From Leeuwenhoekiella sp044542075 (GTDB lineage: Bacteria; Bacteroidota; Bacteroidia; Flavobacteriales; Flavobacteriaceae): DNA of 64,000 bases. This document shows positions 8,540 through 17,848 of this stretch, in pieces (the first letter of the stretch is position 1; the number at the start of each line of letters is the position of its first letter). The stretch covers positions 1 through 64,000 of the forward strand of contig NZ_JBITTU010000005.1 of assembly GCF_044542075.1 (NCBI RefSeq), written 5' to 3'. Position numbers and translations under genes: made by a program. The notes beneath the pieces were generated by a model. It searched no databases. It was not told the DNA's origin and saw only the letters and a list, made by a program, of their open reading frames with translations.

Positions 8540-9916
8540 ATGATGAAAACTAAATTAACACTACTATTTATAGCCCTTGTAGGAGCAGTAAATTTCGTTA
8601 GCGCACAAGCTACTGAAGAATGCGTTACAACAATGTCTATTTTTTCAGAGCACGCAAAAGTAAAAAATTACGATGCGGCTTATGAACCATTTATGAAATT
8701 GCGTAAAGAATGTCCTACTACTTCTTTTGCGTTGTATCAATATGGGGAGCGTATCTTAAAATATAAAATCGAGAATTCTTCCGGGGCTGAGCAAATGGCT
8801 TTTCTTGAAGATTTGAAGAAAATGTACCAAGAGAAAAAAACTCATTTTGCTGCAAAAACTAGCGAAGGGGAGGATATATCTGACGTAGCTATTGTTATGT
8901 ACGATAGTAAAATAGGTACTGCTCAAGAGCAATATGCACAGTTTAACAAATCCTGGGAAACAGATAAAGCGACATTTACTAACGCAAAAGGTTTATATGA
9001 GTATTTTGTATTAGCTGTTGAATTACAAGAAGCGGGTTCTATTGAGTTACAGGAGGTTTTTGATATGTATGATAAAGTACAGGAGAAAATCACTGAAGAG
9101 CAAGATGGTTATGCTAAGCGTATGGAAACAATCTTAGAGAAAAAAGAGGCAGGTACTGCACTTTCTGCTCAAGAGAAAAAATTAGAACAAGTTGCAGAAG
9201 TAAACTTAGATAACTACTCTAAAGTTTCTGCAGGTATCAATCAGAAATTAGGTGTATTGGCAGATTGCGATCGTCTAGTTCCTTTTTACGAGGCTGCTTG
9301 GGATGAGAAGAAAGGCGATGTAACTTGGGTTAAAAATGCCGCAGGTCGTTTAGTTTCTAAAGAATGTACAGATAGTCCATTATTCGTAAAGTTAGTTGAG
9401 CAATTAAATACATTAGAGCCATCTGCAGAAACGTCATATTACTTAGGTCGTCTTGCTGAACAACGTGGTGAAAATGCTAACGCATTAAAATATTACGAAG
9501 AGTCTGCAAATCGTCAAACAGATCCTTCTAAGAAAGCCAAAGTTTTCTATCAGTTAGCTGAGAACTTTAGGAAGAAAGGAAGTATGAGTAATGCACGTAG
9601 CTATTACCTAAAGGCTGTTGCTGCAAAACCTTCTATGGGTATTGTTTATCTTAAAATTGCAGATATGTATGCAGGCAGTGCAAATAGCTGTGGAGATAGC
9701 GTATTTAACAAAAGAGCAATCTATTGGTTAGCTGCAGATATGGCTGCACGTGCAGGAGCAATTGATCCTTCTTTATCTAGTGTTGCTCAAAAAACGGCTG
9801 CTGCTTATAGAGGATTAGCTCCAGACCGTACTATGATTTTTAATGCAGGTAATGCAGGTCAACGTATTAATTTTAGCTGCTGGGTAGGTGGCGGAGTTAC
9901 CGTTCCTAATTTATAA
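8540..9916 (+). CDS. Exported tetratricopeptide-repeat protein
   Basis: About 458 residues with a signal peptide (KTKLTLLFIALVGAVNFVSAQA). The middle is charged and helical. Around residues 310-380, TPR-like helix pairs are visible (TSYYLGRLAEQRGENANALK, then KAKVFYQLAENFRKKGSMSN, then YYLKAVAAKPSMGIVYLKIA). I start at the ATG at 8540 (or the next one at 8543), because the upstream TTG would place extra residues before a good signal peptide. It ends directly against the GTG of lptC. TPR proteins scaffold other proteins; a role in the periplasm or at the outer membrane is inferred from the signal and neighbours only. Confidence 0.8.
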   Translation: MMKTKLTLLFIALVGAVNFVSAQATEECVTTMSIFSEHAKVKNYDAAYEPFMKLRKECPTTSFALYQYGERILKYKIENSSGAEQMAFLEDLKKMYQEKKTHFAAKTSEGEDISDVAIVMYDSKIGTAQEQYAQFNKSWETDKATFTNAKGLYEYFVLAVELQEAGSIELQEVFDMYDKVQEKITEEQDGYAKRMETILEKKEAGTALSAQEKKLEQVAEVNLDNYSKVSAGINQKLGVLADCDRLVPFYEAAWDEKKGDVTWVKNAAGRLVSKECTDSPLFVKLVEQLNTLEPSAETSYYLGRLAEQRGENANALKYYEESANRQTDPSKKAKVFYQLAENFRKKGSMSNARSYYLKAVAAKPSMGIVYLKIADMYAGSANSCGDSVFNKRAIYWLAADMAARAGAIDPSLSSVAQKTAAAYRGLAPDRTMIFNAGNAGQRINFSCWVGGGVTVPNL

Positions 9917-10507
9917 GTGAGTACATCACATAAACATATAATCTTAAACTTAGTCACAGCATTAGCTGTGACTTTGTTTTTTAGTTGTGGTAATAGCTCA
10001 GAAGATCTTCAAAAGTTTAATCAACGTACAGACGGGCCTTCGGCAGAAGGAGAAGGCGTTGTTTTAAAATATACAGATTCTGGTAAAGTTGTAGCTACGC
10101 TAAAAACCCCATTGCTTATAGATTATGGCTTATTAAATTTTCCGTATCAAGAGTTTCCTAATGGTGTTGAAGTTACTTTTATAGATGATACTAAGAAAGA
10201 GAATTATATAACTGCAGATTACGCAATTAGATACACTAGAACAAACCTAATTGATATGCGTAAAAATGTGGTTCTTATAACTAGCGATTCTACACGATTA
10301 GATGCATCTCAGTTGTTTTGGGATCAACGAAATAAATGGGTTTTTACAGATAAGCCCTATACAATTAAGTTTCCTGATGACTCCTACAATAGTGGAGATT
10401 TATTTGACAGCAGTGAGGACTTCAAAAATTTTATATCTTTAGATAACCAAAGTAGAATGTATGTTAAAGAAAAACCTAATTCTACTAAAAACGATAGTTT
10501 ATTATAA
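9917..10507 (+). CDS. lptC: LPS export protein LptC (lipoprotein form)
   Basis: LptC links the inner-membrane LPS extractor LptBFG to the periplasmic bridge. The 196-residue protein starts with GTG immediately after the previous stop and has a lipobox ending in Cys24 (TLFFSCG). This is typical of Bacteroidota, in contrast to the membrane-anchored enterobacterial form. The beta-jellyroll part follows (VVLKYTDSGKVVATLKTPLL, FPNGVEVTFIDDTK, NYITADYAIRYTRTNLIDMR, LDASQLFWDQRNKWVFT). LptE is encoded elsewhere in this window (46986-47504), while the LptBFG, LptA and LptD genes are not here. Its stop overlaps the next ATG by one base. Confidence 0.9.
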   Translation: MSTSHKHIILNLVTALAVTLFFSCGNSSEDLQKFNQRTDGPSAEGEGVVLKYTDSGKVVATLKTPLLIDYGLLNFPYQEFPNGVEVTFIDDTKKENYITADYAIRYTRTNLIDMRKNVVLITSDSTRLDASQLFWDQRNKWVFTDKPYTIKFPDDSYNSGDLFDSSEDFKNFISLDNQSRMYVKEKPNSTKNDSLL

Positions 10508-10701
10508 TGTCTAAGTACTTTAAATATTTCGAATACGCTTATTTAATCTTTGCGGCACTGTTTTTATTTGAAGCCGTAAGAGTATGGTCTGTTGAGCCTA
10601 GTAAGGCATATCTTTACTTGTTTTTTGTTGTAATTGCTATAGGCATGTACTTCTTTAAGCGTCGCTTTAGGAAGAAATATGAACAAGGCAGCCAGAAGTA
10701 A
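10507..10701 (+). CDS. Small membrane protein of unknown function
   Basis: A 64-residue protein with two predicted membrane segments (YAYLIFAALFLFEAVRVW and AYLYLFFVVIAIGMYFF) and a very basic tail (KRRFRKKYEQGSQK), which should place the C-terminus in the cytoplasm. It is translationally coupled to lptC (one-base overlap) and is followed after 3 bases by the CNNM/CBS gene. It is too small to assign by motif, but the tight packing supports it as a real gene. Confidence 0.75.
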   Translation: MSKYFKYFEYAYLIFAALFLFEAVRVWSVEPSKAYLYLFFVVIAIGMYFFKRRFRKKYEQGSQK

Positions 10702-10704
10702 TTT

Positions 10705-11991
10705 ATGGAAACAGAAATTCTGATCATTGTAGTTTCCTTAATTCTTTCCGCATTTTTCTCCGGGATGGAGATAGCATATGTTTCTTCTAATAAGATTCAT
10801 ATCGAAATAGAAAAAAAACAAAATGATCTTATTGCTAAAGTTCTTACCCGCTTAACCGAAAAACCATCTAAGTTCATTGCCACTATGCTGGTTGGAAACA
10901 ATCTTGCTCTGGTAATTTACGCCTATTTTATGGGCGATCTTTTACAGGGTTGGTTAGAGGGTGCAGATTTTGGCTATGCCTGGCTTACTAACTTCTTTGT
11001 AGAATTTAGTTTGCTTACACAAACAATTATTTCTACACTACTTGTATTATTTACTGCCGAGTTTTTACCTAAAGTATTCTTTCAGATTTATGCAAACTCG
11101 CTGCTAAAGATTTTTGCGGTTCCTGCATATCTATTCTATGTTGTTTTTAGTTTCTTGTCAACCTTTATCATTTGGATTTCAGATTTACTGCTAAAGAAAT
11201 TTTTTAAAACTGAAGGCGACGAAGTCCAATTGGCTTTTACTAAAGTAGAATTAGGAAATTATATAAACGAGCAAATAGATTCTTTTGAAACAAATGAAGA
11301 ACTTGATTCTGAAATACAAATTTTTCAGAATGCTTTAGAATTTTCAGAAGTAAAATCACGCGAAGTAATGATACCCCGTACAGAAATTGTTGCGGTAGAA
11401 AAAAATCAATCTCCTTCAGATTTAAATAGGCAATTCACAGAAACAGGTCTTTCAAAAATCCTCGTTTATCAAGATTCTATAGATGATATTATAGGGTATG
11501 TACACTCTTTTGAACTCTTTAAAAAACCGGTAACTATTACTGATATTCTTATGCCCGTAATATTTGTGCCTGAGACTATGCTTGTAAAAGATGTTCTAAG
11601 CATCTTGATAAAAAAGCGTAAAAGTATGGCCGTGGTTATAGATGAATACGGTGGAACTAGCGGCATGATGACGGTTGAAGATATTGTAGAAGAACTTTTT
11701 GGGGAGATAGAAGACGAGCACGATAGTGTGGTTCTTATTGAAGAAAAATTAGAAGAAGATACTTATAAATTTTCAGCACGACTTGAAGTTGATTATTTAA
11801 ATGAAACCTATAAGCTAGAATTGCCTGAAGATGAGAATTATGAGACCCTTGGAGGACTTATAGTAAATCATACTGAAGGAATTCCTGAAGAAGGTGATAT
11901 TGTGGATATTGAGGGGTACCAGTTCCATATTATTCAAACTTCAAATACTAAAATTGAATTGGTAAAGGTGCGTGTCGTTGAAAACGATTAA
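10705..11991 (+). CDS. CNNM/CorC-type transporter-associated protein with DUF21 and CBS domains (hemolysin family)
   Basis: A 428-residue membrane protein. The N-terminal DUF21/CNNM part (about residues 1-160) begins IIVVSLILSAFFSGMEIAYV and has further membrane segments. A CBS pair lies near 205-335 (REVMIPRTEIVAVE; KSMAVVIDEYGGTSGMMTVEDIVEELFGEIEDE), and a CorC/HlyC-type C-terminal domain near 350-425 (LGGLIVNHTEGIPEEGD). The family is linked to magnesium and other divalent-cation homeostasis; the hemolysin label is historical. The Flavobacterium gliding protein GldE has the same architecture, but gldE normally lies beside gldD, which is absent here, so I do not use that name. Confidence 0.88.
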   Translation: METEILIIVVSLILSAFFSGMEIAYVSSNKIHIEIEKKQNDLIAKVLTRLTEKPSKFIATMLVGNNLALVIYAYFMGDLLQGWLEGADFGYAWLTNFFVEFSLLTQTIISTLLVLFTAEFLPKVFFQIYANSLLKIFAVPAYLFYVVFSFLSTFIIWISDLLLKKFFKTEGDEVQLAFTKVELGNYINEQIDSFETNEELDSEIQIFQNALEFSEVKSREVMIPRTEIVAVEKNQSPSDLNRQFTETGLSKILVYQDSIDDIIGYVHSFELFKKPVTITDILMPVIFVPETMLVKDVLSILIKKRKSMAVVIDEYGGTSGMMTVEDIVEELFGEIEDEHDSVVLIEEKLEEDTYKFSARLEVDYLNETYKLELPEDENYETLGGLIVNHTEGIPEEGDIVDIEGYQFHIIQTSNTKIELVKVRVVEND

Positions 11992-12088
11992 TACCTAGAT
12001 TACTAACTCTTTTTATTTTGCTGATTTTACATTTCATTTTTTCATTTAAAATGGTATTTTCGCCCACTATTTGACAAACACATAAACA

Positions 12089-14209
12089 ATGGCAGTTTTA
12101 AACAAGATTAGACAACGCTCGGTATTTTTAATTGCAATTATAGCACTGGCTTTATTTGCATTTGTACTGGCAGATGTGCTAAAAAACGGTGGTTTTTCTA
12201 CTCAAAAATCACAACGTATCCTAGGTTCGGTAAATGATGAGGATATAGAGCAGCAAGAATTTGCCGGACTGGTTGAAAGCCAGACTGCACGTTACGGGGC
12301 GGGCATTACTACAACTCAGGCTGTAAATGCTGCTTGGGAACAAGAAGTACGTCGTATTTTGCTTGATGAGCAGTACGAAGATTTAGGTATTACTGTAGAG
12401 CAAGATCGTATTAACAATTTATTGAAAGAAGCTTTACAAAACGATCCTAACTTTCAGAATGACGGTGTTTTTAGTGAGCAAAAGTTACGTGAATATGTAG
12501 CAACTTTAAAATCTACAAATCCTACTATGTATGCACAGTGGGTAGATTATGAGAAGCAATTAGCAAATAACGAACAGCAACAAATATATTTTAGCCTTAT
12601 TAAAGCTGGTTTAAATACAAGTTTTAAAGAAGGTCAAATGGCTTATGAGTTAGAAAATAATCTTAGAGACTTAGAATATGTTCAGGTCCCTTATGCTTCT
12701 ATAGCAGACGATCAGGTAACAGTTTCTAAAGAAGATATTGCTGCTTATCTTGAAGATCATAAATCAGAATTTAAATCTGAAGCTACCAGAAACTTGCGTT
12801 ATGTAATGTTTTCTGAAGCTCCTTCTCTTTCTGACGAAGATGCGTTAAAGGGGAGTGTTTCTTCACTTTTAAATAAGCGTGTAGAATATACAGCTGCAAC
12901 AAAAACTAATGACACGGTTAGTGGTCTGGCTGCAACAACAAATCCTGAAGAATTTGTAAATGAATATTCAGACTTGCGTTATTCTGATGCTTATTTATTT
13001 AAAAATGAGTTGCCGGGTTCTGTAGGAGATACTCTTTTTGGTCTAAATGAAGGTTCTGTTTATGGTCCTTACAAAGACAATGGGTATTACAAAATATCAA
13101 AAGTTGTTGGCGTAAGTCAAATACCTGATTCTGTAAAAGCATCTCACATACTTCTTACCTATGAAGGACTTGCAAATGCAGCTAGCCAAACACGATCTAA
13201 GGCAGAAGCTAAGAATTTAGCAGACAGTCTTGCTTCAGTAATAAAAGCAACGCCATCAAAACTTGCAGAATTAGCTCCTGAGTTTTCTGCGGACGGCAGT
13301 AAAGAAAAAGGCGGTGATTTAGGTTACGCGACTAAAGGAAGATATGTAAAGCCTTTTAATGACTTTATCTTTAATGGTAGTACTGGCGAGGTAGGGGTAG
13401 TAGAATCTCAATATGGCTATCATGTTATCAAAATAGATGACCAGAAAAATAAGCAACGCGCTATTAAATTAGCGACGGTTGCTAAAGAAATAGAGCCATC
13501 TCAAGAGACAATTAATGAAGTTTTTAATGCAACTACAAAATTTCAAATGGCTGTGTCTGATGATAAAAATTCTTTTGAAGAAGCAGCTAAAGCTGAAAAC
13601 TATACAGTAAGACCTGTAAATAGTATTAAAGCCTTAGACGAGACATTGCCAGGTCAGGGTAGTCAGCGTGAGATTATACGTTGGGCTTTTAATGAGGAAA
13701 CTAAAACGGGAGATGTACAGCGTTTTAATGTAGAAGGTGGCTACCTTGTAGTACAACTTACTGCTAAAACTGAAAAAGGATTAATGGCTGTAGATCAAGC
13801 TTCTCCTCGAGTAACTCCAATTATTCGTAATGAGAAAAAAGCTGAACTGATTAAGAAAAAAATTACAGGTAAAGATCTTAATACGATTGCATCTGCAAAT
13901 AATGTAAGTGTTCAAACTTCAAATGGAGTAAACCTTAAAAATCCTACATTAGCAGGAGCAGGTACAGAGCCAAAGGTTATGGGTGTTGCTTTTGGTCTTG
14001 ACAAAGGTGGCGTTTCAAACCCTGTTGCTGGTGATAAAGGTGTTTATGTAGTGAAGGTAGTAAATGTTACTCCTGCTCGTAAGCTTGATAACTATGCTAG
14101 TTTTGCAATGCAAAAAGATAATGCAGATAGAGCTAATGTAAATTTCACTGTTCTACAAGCATTAAAAGATGCAGCTAAGATTGAAGATAAAAGAGCTGAT
14201 TTTTATTAA
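12089..14209 (+). CDS. ppiD: PpiD-like periplasmic peptidyl-prolyl isomerase/chaperone
   Basis: A 706-residue protein anchored by one N-terminal membrane helix (SVFLIAIIALALFAFVLADVL, about residues 11-31). It has the SurA_N-like chaperone region (GSVNDEDIEQQEFAGLVESQ onward) and a parvulin domain at about 348-450 (KASHILLTYEG; GGDLGYATKGRYVKPFNDFIF; ESQYGYHVIKI). A degenerate second parvulin-like segment may lie near 630-680. PpiD acts at the periplasmic exit of the Sec translocon on newly exported proteins, which fits the envelope genes before it. A strong terminator follows at 14226-14265. Confidence 0.9.
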   Translation: MAVLNKIRQRSVFLIAIIALALFAFVLADVLKNGGFSTQKSQRILGSVNDEDIEQQEFAGLVESQTARYGAGITTTQAVNAAWEQEVRRILLDEQYEDLGITVEQDRINNLLKEALQNDPNFQNDGVFSEQKLREYVATLKSTNPTMYAQWVDYEKQLANNEQQQIYFSLIKAGLNTSFKEGQMAYELENNLRDLEYVQVPYASIADDQVTVSKEDIAAYLEDHKSEFKSEATRNLRYVMFSEAPSLSDEDALKGSVSSLLNKRVEYTAATKTNDTVSGLAATTNPEEFVNEYSDLRYSDAYLFKNELPGSVGDTLFGLNEGSVYGPYKDNGYYKISKVVGVSQIPDSVKASHILLTYEGLANAASQTRSKAEAKNLADSLASVIKATPSKLAELAPEFSADGSKEKGGDLGYATKGRYVKPFNDFIFNGSTGEVGVVESQYGYHVIKIDDQKNKQRAIKLATVAKEIEPSQETINEVFNATTKFQMAVSDDKNSFEEAAKAENYTVRPVNSIKALDETLPGQGSQREIIRWAFNEETKTGDVQRFNVEGGYLVVQLTAKTEKGLMAVDQASPRVTPIIRNEKKAELIKKKITGKDLNTIASANNVSVQTSNGVNLKNPTLAGAGTEPKVMGVAFGLDKGGVSNPVAGDKGVYVVKVVNVTPARKLDNYASFAMQKDNADRANVNFTVLQALKDAAKIEDKRADFY

Positions 14210-14225
14210 TCAGTATATCATATTG

Positions 14226-14265
14226 TATAAAAAAAGAGCCGCTTTTTAAGCGGCTCTTTTTTTAT
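14226..14265. terminator. Bidirectional terminator between ppiD and the GHMP kinase gene
   Basis: A perfect inverted repeat built on AAAGAGCCGCTT and AAGCGGCTCTTT is flanked by A-runs on the left and T-runs on the right, so it can stop the two converging transcripts. Confidence 0.9.
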
Positions 14266-14282
14266 ACATAAATTTCTAAATC

Positions 14283-15197
14283 CTAGAATACCATATCGCC
14301 GTAAGAAATTATAGTATGATAGCCCTTATTTCTAAAGTAATTAAGATCTTCTGGGCTTGCAGTCACTAGAATAAAATCACCGCCCCAGCCGCCTAAACTT
14401 TTTATGCTTCCGTGGTAATCTGCAAATAGTTGTTGCTTTATAGTTGGTGTGTTTAAAACAGAAGCTATGATGCGCTCGTGAGCGTCTATAAGAGCTCTAA
14501 AACTCAGTAGCTCTTCACAGCTAAGTAATGTCTCGCTAATACCGGAAACCTTGTTAATCGCGCTCTCCAGGCTTTCTTTGGGTTGTTTTCTGTAATTTGA
14601 GATAGCGTCTCTGCTATTTTGTTTCTTATTAAGATGTATAAAATACAATTGATCCCCAAATGGAGGATTAAATTGAGTTTGTAAAACACGTGGTTTTTGA
14701 TCTTTAAGTTGATACAAAATAGGAGTGTGATTACTTGCGCAGGCAATGTCATAACCACTACCTCCAAATGTTAGATCTAACAAAGCGTATGCGTCTACTT
14801 CTGCCCATTCTGCAAGTGTATAAATGAGTGTAGAAGAAGAGCCCAGTCCCCAATTGCTTTCAAACTCTAAGGTTGTGGTTACTTTTATATTTTTTGCGTC
14901 TTTCAAAAATTGCGAATTCAAACTCTGTGCTGCTGCAAGTAGTTGAATCAATCGATCTTTAGGATCTGCTGGTTGTTCGGGTAGTGATTTTTTTAAATCA
15001 TCATAGGTTAGATGCGTAGTAAACCAGAGTTCACCAGAAGACTTAAGACTTACCCAGGTTATTCCTTCTGTAGTAGCGTCTTCTACAACCAGAATTTGTC
15101 CTTTTTGAGTAGGTATAGCCAGTGCCAAGGCTCCATCTAAAACGAGATACTCTCCGGTTATAAGAAGTTTTCCGTGGCCATAGAATCGCTGGGTCAT
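14283..15197 (-). CDS. GYDIA-family GHMP kinase (mevalonate-pathway type)
   Basis: A 304-residue small-molecule kinase of the GHMP superfamily. The ATP-binding glycine/serine motif is GLGSSS near residues 116-121, and the family-defining GSGYDIA lies near 143-150. It starts MTQRFYGHGKLLITGEYLVL, the usual GHMP opening (GKxxLxGEY). The likely substrate is mevalonate or phosphomevalonate, inferred from the HMG-CoA reductase gene two positions away on the same strand; the sequence alone does not fix it. Its start lies 1 base from the stop of the serine hydrolase gene, so the three genes are probably one transcript. Confidence 0.85.
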   Translation of the reverse strand: MTQRFYGHGKLLITGEYLVLDGALALAIPTQKGQILVVEDATTEGITWVSLKSSGELWFTTHLTYDDLKKSLPEQPADPKDRLIQLLAAAQSLNSQFLKDAKNIKVTTTLEFESNWGLGSSSTLIYTLAEWAEVDAYALLDLTFGGSGYDIACASNHTPILYQLKDQKPRVLQTQFNPPFGDQLYFIHLNKKQNSRDAISNYRKQPKESLESAINKVSGISETLLSCEELLSFRALIDAHERIIASVLNTPTIKQQLFADYHGSIKSLGGWGGDFILVTASPEDLNYFRNKGYHTIISYGDMVF

Positions 15198-15198
15198 A

Positions 15199-16287
15199 TT
15201 ATTTCTTAGATTTTTGAGGTTGTGAAGATATGAGTTGCTGTAAATTATAAATAGCTTCCACAGCCTCAGCAGAGGCTGTATTCATAAGTATTACAACGGC
15301 TATTTTTTCATTTGGTAAGATTACGGTATGGCTGTAGTAAGTACCTGCGCTACCATCATGAAAACTCATTTTTTCAGCATCTTTGATAACATTTCCCCAG
15401 CCATATGCGTACGGACTCAGACCAAAATGTAACCATTTATAATCGTCTGCATTGAGATAATTACTCATTCCTAAAAGCCCTTTTAGATGTAGCTGTATAA
15501 ATCTGCTGTAATCGAGTATATTCATAGAAATGTCTCCGGCACTAGACATATAATCTGGTAATTTATAATCGTGCTCTGGTGAGAGAGCTTCAAATACTCC
15601 CTTTTGATCCCAATGTCCCCAGGGATATGTAGCGTTTTCTTTATTGGGAAATCCTATGAAGTACTCTAAATCTAATTCCTGCATAGTTTGATCTACTAAT
15701 TCCCGGTAGGTTTTACCTGAAGCTCGTTCTAGCATTAGAGCTGCTAACACATAGCCGGCATTAGAATAAGTTCCTTTCTTAATGGCTTTTTCTGATAATA
15801 CACTTTTTGAAAATGAATATCTATTTTCACTAATAGACCCCTTAAAGTTTGTAAATTTTGTTAGCTCAGAGCCTTTAGTATACGGTCGTATTTGAGCATT
15901 ATGTGATAATAAGTCACCTAAAGTAATATCAGAATATACAGATTTACTGCTTGATTCTAATTCTGGGAATAATTTAAAGAAAGGTGTACCCCAATTTATT
16001 TCTCCTTGCTCAGTAAGGCGCATTGCAATAAAAGAGGTTATTGCTTTTGTATTAGACCCTAAATGGAATTTAGCGTTTTTAGAAATTTGCTCCTTTTTTG
16101 AGAATCTTGCTTTGCCATTTACATAACTAAATATTGAGTCTGGTGTAATTAAACTAACTGCAATTGCCGGTATTTGATGAGCCTGCTGCGCTTGCTTAAT
16201 TTTGGTTTTTAAATCATTAGAAAGCTCTTGAGCGGGACACAGGCTAACTAAAAAAATAAAAAATAACAGGCTGAAAGTTAATTTCAT
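15199..16287 (-). CDS. Exported serine hydrolase, class C beta-lactamase fold
   Basis: A 362-residue protein with a signal peptide (KLTFSLLFFIFLVSLCPAQ). The catalytic signatures of the DD-peptidase/class C beta-lactamase superfamily are present: SNTK at 78-81 (SxxK), YSN near 173-175 and HDG near 309-311 in place of KTG. Such proteins include D-aminopeptidases, esterases and peptidoglycan-modifying enzymes; resistance activity should not be assumed. It lies between two isoprenoid genes, 6 bp from HMG-CoA reductase, which looks like operon convenience rather than a shared pathway. Confidence 0.85.
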   Translation of the reverse strand: MKLTFSLLFFIFLVSLCPAQELSNDLKTKIKQAQQAHQIPAIAVSLITPDSIFSYVNGKARFSKKEQISKNAKFHLGSNTKAITSFIAMRLTEQGEINWGTPFFKLFPELESSSKSVYSDITLGDLLSHNAQIRPYTKGSELTKFTNFKGSISENRYSFSKSVLSEKAIKKGTYSNAGYVLAALMLERASGKTYRELVDQTMQELDLEYFIGFPNKENATYPWGHWDQKGVFEALSPEHDYKLPDYMSSAGDISMNILDYSRFIQLHLKGLLGMSNYLNADDYKWLHFGLSPYAYGWGNVIKDAEKMSFHDGSAGTYYSHTVILPNEKIAVVILMNTASAEAVEAIYNLQQLISSQPQKSKK

Positions 16288-16293
16288 AATCTA

Positions 16294-17610
16294 TTAGGTA
16301 CGAGCATTTTTGATAAACAAATCAACTGCGCTATGGGTTACTTTGTGAGTTTTAAAGTGATTTACTGCCTTCGCTTTTTCTGAATTTGTAGCTCCAACTT
16401 GATTTAACATATTCATAAGGTGCATCTTCATATGTCCTTTTTGAATGCCGGTTGTGGTGAGTGATTTTATCGCTCCAAAATTTTGAGCCAGACCTGCCAC
16501 TGCGATAATTTCCATAAGCTGAGGTGCACTCGGGTTGCCCAGCATTTCAAGATTCAGTTTTACAAGCGGATGCAATTTTGTAAGGCCACCTACTGTTCCT
16601 AGAGCCAGAGGTATTTCTATCCAGAATCTAAATATTCCATTTTCAACCGTAGCGTGAGTAAGGCTTGAGTAGCTCCCGTTTCTCGCTGCATAGGCGTGAG
16701 CACCGGCTTCAATTGCTCTAAAATCATTTCCGGTAGCAAGAACAACAGCGTCAATACCATTCATAATACCTTTGTTATGGGTAACAGCACGGTAGGTTTC
16801 TACCTCTGCGATACGTACCGCCTGTATAAATTTTGAGGCAAATACTTCAGGATCTATTCCGTCTGCTTCAGTAAGTTCACTAACTGCACAACAAACTTCA
16901 GCACGTACCACACATCCCGGTACATAATTAGAAAGAATGCTCATAATTACAACCATTTCCGCTTTACTTTCGGTAAATGCTAAATGATTATTAAACTCCC
17001 GCTGCCAGCTTTCTGCAAGTTGCTCAAGGCACGAATTGATAAAGTTTGCTCCCATTGCATCCAGGGTTTCAAACGTTACATACAACTGATAGTAATTTTC
17101 TAAATAATCTGTCTTATTTACAAGATCAATACTGGTAACGCCACCGCCGCGACTTTCCATAGAGGCCGTTAACTCTTTAAGGTCTGCTAATAAAATAGAT
17201 TCTATATCGTCAAAAAATTCATTTAGTAGTAGGTTTTCTCCTGTATAAGTGAAGTGAACCTGTCCTATTTTTTGAGTGCCTAGTATTTCAGCTTTAAAGC
17301 CACCTCGAGACATCCAGAATTTTGCTGCTTTACTTGCCGCTGCAACAACAGAACTTTCTTCAATTGCCATAGGTATAGCAAAGGTTTTGTTATTAATAAC
17401 AAAATTAGGTGCAACACCTAATGGTAAATAGTAGTTTGAAATTGTGTTTTCTATAAATTCATCGTGCAATTGCTGCAACTGGTTATTAGAATTCCAGTAC
17501 TGTTTAAGCGTAGCTGCCGCATTAGTAGCGTCTGGTAAAAAATTATCTACAAGCCAGTTTATTTTTTCTTCTTTGCTTAGACGGGAAAATCCTTGTATTG
17601 TTTGAGGCAT
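16294..17610 (-). CDS. Hydroxymethylglutaryl-CoA reductase, class II type
   Basis: Makes mevalonate from HMG-CoA with NAD(P)H, the committing step of the mevalonate route that Flavobacteria use for isoprenoids. The 438-residue protein lacks a membrane domain and has the class II signatures: IPMAIEESSVVAAASKAA, the NADH-region MGANFINSCLE, KGIMNGIDAVVLATGNDFRA with the catalytic Asp/Lys area, and the C-terminal histidine segment KGHMKMHLMN. I use the ATG at 17610; the frame continues only to a TTG six bases upstream. It probably heads the three-gene minus-strand unit. The name mvaA is used for this class elsewhere. Confidence 0.92.
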   Translation of the reverse strand: MPQTIQGFSRLSKEEKINWLVDNFLPDATNAAATLKQYWNSNNQLQQLHDEFIENTISNYYLPLGVAPNFVINNKTFAIPMAIEESSVVAAASKAAKFWMSRGGFKAEILGTQKIGQVHFTYTGENLLLNEFFDDIESILLADLKELTASMESRGGGVTSIDLVNKTDYLENYYQLYVTFETLDAMGANFINSCLEQLAESWQREFNNHLAFTESKAEMVVIMSILSNYVPGCVVRAEVCCAVSELTEADGIDPEVFASKFIQAVRIAEVETYRAVTHNKGIMNGIDAVVLATGNDFRAIEAGAHAYAARNGSYSSLTHATVENGIFRFWIEIPLALGTVGGLTKLHPLVKLNLEMLGNPSAPQLMEIIAVAGLAQNFGAIKSLTTTGIQKGHMKMHLMNMLNQVGATNSEKAKAVNHFKTHKVTHSAVDLFIKNART

Positions 17611-17848
17611 AATCAAGTAAAACTATTGATGAGTAAAGATACTATTTTGGCTCATGTTTGAGCCTTTTATACCTTTTGTTATGCTTTAGTAATGTTTAAT
17701 TATTTTATGAAGCGAGATTTAATACTTGAAGTTATTATAATGATACTAGTGTATTTAGCTAAAAGACTGCGTATTTAACAACGATAAGCAGGGTTTTTTG
17801 ATTAATTTTTAGTAAAATTGGCGGTCTATTTTTAAGTTAAATTCCACT

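Noticed and set aside
10705..11991. GldE gliding protein
   Set aside because: Same domain order, but neither gldD nor ssb is adjacent, so the specific name is not supported.
12055..12062. TATTTTCG as a ppiD -7 box
   Set aside because: One mismatch in the conserved TTTG part and no -33 element at a proper distance.
15199..16287. Antibiotic-resistance beta-lactamase
   Set aside because: Only the superfamily motifs are present; the HDG motif and context fit a general serine hydrolase.
17796..17820. Promoter of the dipeptidyl peptidase gene at TAAAATTG
   Set aside because: The box has one mismatch and the nearest TTTG is only 12 bases upstream.
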